A DNA stretch of 37,276 nucleotides from Candidatus Omnitrophota bacterium. GTDB lineage: Bacteria > Omnitrophota > Gorgyraeia > Zapsychrales > JAHFGK01. The stretch spans positions 13,230 through 50,505 of the forward strand of contig JAHFGK010000001.1 in the NCBI GenBank assembly GCA_023247475.1. The letters run 5' to 3'. Positions 12,001 through 17,028 of this stretch are shown here, in pieces. The notes beneath the pieces were generated by a model that was not told the DNA's origin, made no database searches, and saw only the letters and a list, made by a program, of their open reading frames with translations. Every line of letters begins with the position of its first letter. The first letter of the stretch is position 1. Both the position numbers and the translations under genes were made by a program.

Positions 12001-15000
12001 TTTGGGAATCGATAGAATACGATGCTAATAATCCGCTCATCACTCAAATCGCTCATTTCTCCAAAAGGGGTGTTAAAAAAGAAACATTAAAAAGATTGAT
12101 TGATTTTCTAATGAGCATAGGTGCGGATGTCGCTAATCCGTGGGTCATTAGTTTCCGGTCGGAAACAGTTCTAACCAAAATGGCCTCGCATTTGTTAGAT
12201 GAACCTTCCAATTTATCTGATATTGAGGGTGATAGGAAATTTTTAGATATTAAGGTTTCTGAGCCGTTAGTAGAACCCGATCTTTCTTTACGAGCGGATA
12301 TTTCTCTTCAAGAAATGAAAGACAGTTATCATCGGTTGTTGGATTATCAGAAATCATGGATATTGTCCGGGCGTGGTTTTCTCGAAATTGCCCATCAAGT
12401 TCGTTGTAGCGGTAACAAATTTGCCGAGAATGTGATAAGAATCCTATTGTCAAGGGTCTGGGAAGAACTAAGGATATCTCCTCAAGCAGATGCGTTTTTA
12501 TTTTTTGCTGATATCAAAACCTTTGCTTCAGATATTGATTGGGTTTACTGGGGACCGATGATTGATGAGGTCAATGTCAGACTGGCTTCTTATCTACAGT
12601 TAGTTGGGTTTAATCCTGATTTGTTGGGATCAATGCTTTTGACCGAAGAAATAAGACAGGGGCGAGTCGGTCATACTCTCATTCAGTCTTTTGCCAACGG
12701 AACGGTGATTGAAATGAATCAGGGAAATTTTAACGATTTTTATCGAATGGTCATTAGGCCTAATGCGGATTTAAACAATGTTTGGTTGGAAGCTCACCGG
12801 AAATTATCGCGCCGGTTGGCCACATGGAACAGAACAACTTTGCAGCCATTCCGCTCCTTTAGAATCAGTGATTTTAAGAAACTTCAGCACCGGACTGTAA
12901 CAACGCTCCTTTTCGGTTTGGCGCGGAAATTTAATATCCCATTCGGCCCGAGTTGGGAAGATTTGTTTGAGCAATTGAAGCGATTTCTGTCGGAATCGGA
13001 TATTGTTTTCTTAAGAGAAGCTCTTTCTTTCATCGATCAAGAGCGTAATATTTATCAAATGATCAGTCAAATAAGAAAAGAGGTAGTGACCGGCAAAGAT
13101 CTGGAAAAAATCCGCGTCGTTTTTGCCAGGCAAGGGTTGACGGATTATGAAGCGCATTTGCGGAAAATGGGACAGAGACTCGAAACGATGCGGCAGGAAT
13201 TTTTCGGCGCTCCCGATTTCGGAAAAATTATTGATAGTTCACCTTTCCGCGATGAACGAAGGATTAACGCTTTGATTCCTACCGCCCGAGGATATAAAGA
13301 AATGCACTTTTTGAATATTCAAAAAGCAAAAGCGATTTGTGATCTTACAAATTGTTTAGACCAGTTGGCTGGTTATGCTGTCTCAGAACGAGGAAAGGTT
13401 CGGGAATTTGTCAGAAAATTGGAATGTCTTTTCCCCTGTGGAAGATTCTTAGAGTTCGGTGTTCATAAGATAGATCCCCAAATGATTGCTCGCTTAACCA
13501 ATTGCGGCGCTATTAACAATGAAAATGTTTTATTTAATGATACGGAGCCCATAGCCATTTTGTTATCCCAAGGACGGTTTGGCTTGATTAGTACAGCCGC
13601 GACATCGATTCAATTGATAACAAGTGTGGCAGAAAGAGAGGAGCGGTGGAGAAGTTTTGTTGGTATTGCTCTCCATGAGGCAGAGAAAATTTCTGAAGAA
13701 AAGGGGGAGCAAAAGGGATTTTCCCCCGAAAACGGTGAGCTTATTATTCTCCGACATGGAGAAACGGTATTAAATAATCGTGAACTGGTTTTATCAGCGG
13801 AGGGTATTGCGGATCTGAAAATTTCGGCCCATGCCTTAAAGCAAATTTATGGAAGGGATGGTATTGAAGAGTCGGTTGTTTCTGCTTCACAACGCATGAT
13901 CCATACTTTGGGCATTGTCATCGATCGGCTGAGGCCGGCTACGATGGACATATCAGTTCACAAGGCGATCAATGGTTCCAATCGAGGTCCGTTCACAAAA
14001 ATTCCCTATGAATCGTTAAAAGAGGAAATAGCCGTGCGGATACAGAATTTATGGCAGTTTTATCCTAAATTAAGAGAAGCTGCCGATGAAGTGATTTCTA
14101 AAGAAGTTGTTCACCGATGGTTCTATCCAACGCCTGCCATAAAACGCTTTGCCATCTCAGAATCAGCTCGTATGAAAGCGCAAAGGTTATTTGAGCAATG
14201 GAAATTAGTACAAGTCAGACCCGCTCCTGATGAACGGGGATTCTCCGAAGATTATCGAGAGGTGCAATCTCGCGTTGTCCCTTATTTTGAAAAAATTATC
14301 CGACCTAAAATCATGAGAGGGAAGAAAATTCTAATGGTCCTTTCGCGGAATGTTTTTGGTTGTTTGGCCGCGGACTTATTTGGTTTAACCTATAATGAAC
14401 TCACTCATATTCCCAATCCCAAAGCTATACCTATCCGAGTTTTATTCAAGAAAGATGGATCAGTGGAGAAGGTGGAATTTATTTTGAACACTGACGAAGA
14501 TTCTTTTTCAAAAAAGAGATTAGAAAATTTTGTTAAAATTTTAGAAAATAAACTTATCCCCTATACATATAGAAAATTGAGAAATGGCGCCGGCCCCACT
14601 TCCGAAAGCAGCTGGGGAGCTCCTGCTGAACCTAGCGGCGCAGGCATGATTCCCGTTATGAGTTGGATTTTGCTGAAGTTGGGAATTTCGCTCAAACACC
14701 AGGCCTGGATCGAGCAAATAATTTTCTGGCTCATTAATCTGTGGCTGATGACGGTATTTGGTGCGTTTTGGGCAACCGTGCTCACCTGGTCGACGTTTTT
14801 CCTCCTTCACTTTCTCCGCACCCAAAATATGCCCCAGGCCCCGCCGTGGGGTTGGATTGCGCTAATCGCTCTTGCCAATGCGATTCCCCTCTTTTTCCTA
14901 TCATTTTTAAATATCGTAATTCTAATTTCTGTATTCTTTTCTGTCACTGCTATTCATCACATTCTGAATCTTAAGGTCGATATAATAACTGGAGATAATA

Positions 15001-15314
15001 AGGGGAAATTAAACCGACTCCCCAAACTTCATCCGGACGGGATTGGGGTGAATGAGGGGTTGCTGGAAATTAAAGACGAGGATGGAACTCCCGCGGGAGA
15101 ATTTATCGCGCTTAACGTTGGGCCGGGATTCGCTTTGCATCAATCGATTATTTTCTCACTGCTTCGTGCTAAGAATATTTTTGACCGTTACTGGCAAGTG
15201 GATCCCGCAAGAGCGAAAGCCGATGTCATTGTGAGGACGGAGGATGATCGGGATTTCGCTCCTCGGGCACGAAGGAAAGGTTACCAGCAGAAATTACGGA
15301 GTGTTGAGAAATAA
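1..15314 (+). CDS. Giant multidomain polyprotein-like protein, 5'-truncated by the window (frame open upstream of the Met at 57)
   Basis: Frame 3 reads [23 protein letters not shown]... with no stop before position 57, so the listed start is an internal Met or at least not demonstrably the start. Open for 5085+ codons to TAA at 15312-15314; many recognisable enzyme domains in one frame. Confidence 0.95.
   Translation, partial: [5103 protein letters not shown]
1100..1700 (+). other. Domain in giant CDS: LOG / TIGR00730 (lysine decarboxylase-like, nucleotide phosphoribohydrolase fold), copy 1
   Basis: [13 protein letters not shown]...[16 protein letters not shown]...[17 protein letters not shown], matching the SGGGPGxMEA and PGGxGTxxE motifs of the LOG family. 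Confidence 0.85.
1770..2340 (+). other. Domain in giant CDS: LOG / TIGR00730-like, copy 2 (degenerate motifs)
   Basis: [25 protein letters not shown]...[43 protein letters not shown]; GGxGT retained, the following Glu and the SGGGPG motif absent. Confidence 0.65.
2362..2440 (+). other. Pro/Ser/Ala-rich interdomain linker in giant CDS
   Basis: [25 protein letters not shown] low-complexity segment between globular domains. Confidence 0.8.
2592..3190 (+). other. Domain in giant CDS: LigT/ThpR-like 2H phosphoesterase domain (one H motif degenerate)
   Basis: [52 protein letters not shown] resembles the 2H N-half with HxS; [11 protein letters not shown] and [11 protein letters not shown]...[16 protein letters not shown] resemble the second half with the His missing. 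Confidence 0.55.
3255..3590 (+). repeat. Membrane module copy 1 (112 codons), CPBP intramembrane-protease-like motifs
   Basis: [112 protein letters not shown]; repeated at 11574 and 14637. Confidence 0.9.
3660..5150 (+). other. Domain in giant CDS: PEP synthase/PPDK-like ATP-grasp plus phosphohistidine swivel domain
   Basis: [28 protein letters not shown]...[26 protein letters not shown]...and swivel motif [24 protein letters not shown] with the His retained. Confidence 0.85.
7155..8760 (+). other. Domain in giant CDS: YvcK/CofD-like (2-phospho-L-lactate transferase superfamily)
   Basis: [22 protein letters not shown]...[14 protein letters not shown]...[15 protein letters not shown]...[12 protein letters not shown]...[25 protein letters not shown]...[36 protein letters not shown] parallels YvcK GGGTG / DDGGSSG / PPGDIRN / GNLLLAAL / IGPGSLYTSIIPNL. 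Confidence 0.65.
9294..9850 (+). other. Domain in giant CDS: HAD-superfamily phosphatase (trehalose-phosphatase/phosphomannomutase-like)
   Basis: [16 protein letters not shown] (DxDGT motif), [29 protein letters not shown], and [15 protein letters not shown] acidic motif. Confidence 0.75.
9885..11545 (+). other. Domain in giant CDS: eukaryote-type hexokinase family
   Basis: [36 protein letters not shown]...[41 protein letters not shown]...[14 protein letters not shown]...[12 protein letters not shown]...[14 protein letters not shown]; catalytic Asp in NDVVAT retained. Confidence 0.8.
11574..11909 (+). repeat. Membrane module copy 2 (112 codons), CPBP intramembrane-protease-like motifs
   Basis: [112 protein letters not shown]. 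Confidence 0.9.
13728..14490 (+). other. Domain in giant CDS: 2,3-bisphosphoglycerate-dependent phosphoglycerate mutase-like histidine phosphatase (probably inactive)
   Basis: [14 protein letters not shown]...[11 protein letters not shown]...SASQRMIHT...[58 protein letters not shown] follows the bPGM layout, but the second AHGNS motif is LSRNV. Confidence 0.65.
14637..14972 (+). repeat. Membrane module copy 3 (112 codons), CPBP intramembrane-protease-like motifs
   Basis: [112 protein letters not shown]. Confidence 0.9.
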
Positions 15315-15319
15315 AAGAA

Positions 15320-15443
15320 CTAGGTTCTAAGGAATTGTTTATTGAGGAAATTTTCAGTCACTTCAACGATGGTAGGTCTTCCGTGCGGGCAGATGAAGGG
15401 ATCGCGGCGCGCATTATGAGTTTTAGTTTATCGCAGAAATTCG
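15320..15443 (-). pseudogene. Degenerate duplicate of the mutL 3' end
   Basis: Reverse strand reads RRDPFICPHGRPTIVEVTENFLNKQFLRT* versus CRDPFTCPHGRPTVVEMTESFLDKQFLRT* of the intact mutL (23 of 29 residues identical by hand count, same C-terminus and stop position). Nucleotide similarity continues upstream to about 15443 but with a stop and frame disruption. Confidence 0.85.
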
Positions 15444-15520
15444 TTTACTGGGGATTTAAAATTAAGTCACAAGCTTTTTAGGGTTGCAACGATATTCAAG
15501 ATTAGCTTTTAAGAAAAATA

Positions 15521-16915
15521 TTAGGGATAAACGCCTCTTAAGGTTGGATAACCGTCGTTCACTTTTGAATTTTGTTCCCAAATTCCTTCAGGGTTATTAA
15601 CTTCATCATAAAAATTCCAGTCCACATAAATATTACCTGAATGCGGGGAAGTCGTCATTTCTTCTGTACTCCTAGGTTCTCCAAAACCGTTGGCCCAAGT
15701 TGACCCACTAATATCTATGTCCCAATAGGAATGGATAATGTCTTGTGGAGTGATAGGATTAATGACATTACCACTGTAACCAACGAGTCCAGTGGCACCA
15801 TGCATTGCCGAATAACAATTAATGACCTGGATACCTGTCCCCGTGTCTCCTTTTCCAGCCGCTCCAATTAATCCTGTTCCTTGGCCTATTTCCCCACGGC
15901 TAAAACAGTCTTTGATTGTTATATCACCAAGTAAATACCCACATAATCCCCCGCCTCCCTCCATATTAGCAAAAGCATAGGACTGAAGGACCTCACTGGT
16001 TATCTGTTTATGCTCACGCCCATCATTAATTTTCCCACCAAACATATACCCAATTAAACCGCCTACGGATTCCTTTCCAGAGACTGAGCCCAAAGAATAA
16101 GCATACCCAATAGTCGAATTAAATACTTGCCCCGCTATACCTCCAACGTTGTTACCTCCATAGACTGCTCCATTTATACCGGAATGAGTAATGGTGGAAT
16201 CACGTAAATCGCCCACAAGACCAGCCGTATAGTTACTCCCGCTGACCGTTCCTGTAACCTTGACATTAGATATAAACGCATCGCTTGCCCTACCTGCGAT
16301 TGCACCAACACACTGCTGGCCTAATATAATAACATTGTTTAAATGAATATTTTGAATCTTAGCCGAATTTAAGGTACTGAACAATCCAACAAAATCCTCT
16401 CTACTATGATCGATGGTAAGATTTGCAATTATTTTGTTATTCCCCTCCAGCACTCCGTTAAATATTTTTGTATCTGTTTGTATCGGCTCGAAAGGGGTAG
16501 CTAATTTTGACATATCAAGATCATTACATAAAAAATAATTGGCGCTTAAATTGTTTCGAATATTTTGCAAATCTTGCGGTGTCTTAATGGGAACAAAACC
16601 TTCGGGTGCTCGGCAGGGTTCTTTGGGTTGAGGTCCATCTATAAAGAGAAATTGAAGTAGATATATGGGATCACTAATGTCTAGAGTAGAATCTCCATTG
16701 ACATCAGCAATTTCTGGACAAGCAGATCCTTGGCCATTAGTAAAAAGAAATGATAAAAGAAAGACAGCATCGGATATGTCTACTGTATGATCGCTGTTGA
16801 TATCACCTGCAGAAAATTCCTCACAGGCAGCATAAGCACTGATAGGCTGAATTAGTATGCCGACTATAAGAATTAAGAGAATGTTAAGAGTAAGAGTTAT
16901 ATGCGATGGCCGCAT
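15521..16915 (-). CDS. Secreted protein with dockerin-like EF-hand repeats and GLUG-type repeats
   Basis: Signal peptide (ILLILIVGILIQPISAYA), GDINSDHTVDISDAVFLLSFLF...ADVNGDSTLDISDPIYLLQFLF, then repeated VGGIAGQ/VGGLIGY GLUG-like motifs and YWDIDISGS...RSTEEMT; AAGGA upstream of ATG. Confidence 0.85.
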   Translation of the reverse strand: MRPSHITLTLNILLILIVGILIQPISAYAACEEFSAGDINSDHTVDISDAVFLLSFLFTNGQGSACPEIADVNGDSTLDISDPIYLLQFLFIDGPQPKEPCRAPEGFVPIKTPQDLQNIRNNLSANYFLCNDLDMSKLATPFEPIQTDTKIFNGVLEGNNKIIANLTIDHSREDFVGLFSTLNSAKIQNIHLNNVIILGQQCVGAIAGRASDAFISNVKVTGTVSGSNYTAGLVGDLRDSTITHSGINGAVYGGNNVGGIAGQVFNSTIGYAYSLGSVSGKESVGGLIGYMFGGKINDGREHKQITSEVLQSYAFANMEGGGGLCGYLLGDITIKDCFSRGEIGQGTGLIGAAGKGDTGTGIQVINCYSAMHGATGLVGYSGNVINPITPQDIIHSYWDIDISGSTWANGFGEPRSTEEMTTSPHSGNIYVDWNFYDEVNNPEGIWEQNSKVNDGYPTLRGVYP

Positions 16916-17028
16916 TTATTTCCTTTTTAAGAGAAGTGTATACTATGCTTTTTTAAAAAATAAGGACAAATAACAAGTGAGACGGTTCTTTGTTTGTCGC
17001 GATGAGGATTTCGCATGGCAATCCTAAG

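Noticed and set aside
11565-14825. Minus-strand ORFs MGAEKVKEEKRRPG... at 11565-11762 and 14541-14825 that look like related proteins
   Set aside because: They are antisense to membrane-module copies 2 and 3; similarity simply reflects the sense-strand repeat.
273-15234. The other short ORFs on both strands within 57-15314
   Set aside because: Overlap the strongly coding giant frame, have no family resemblance and no credible RBS context.
1-15314. Giant ORF as an assembly or frame-fusion artefact
   Set aside because: No stops over 15 kb, with conserved domain motifs in one frame throughout; an artefact would not keep frame across all junctions. Read-level confirmation is still desirable.
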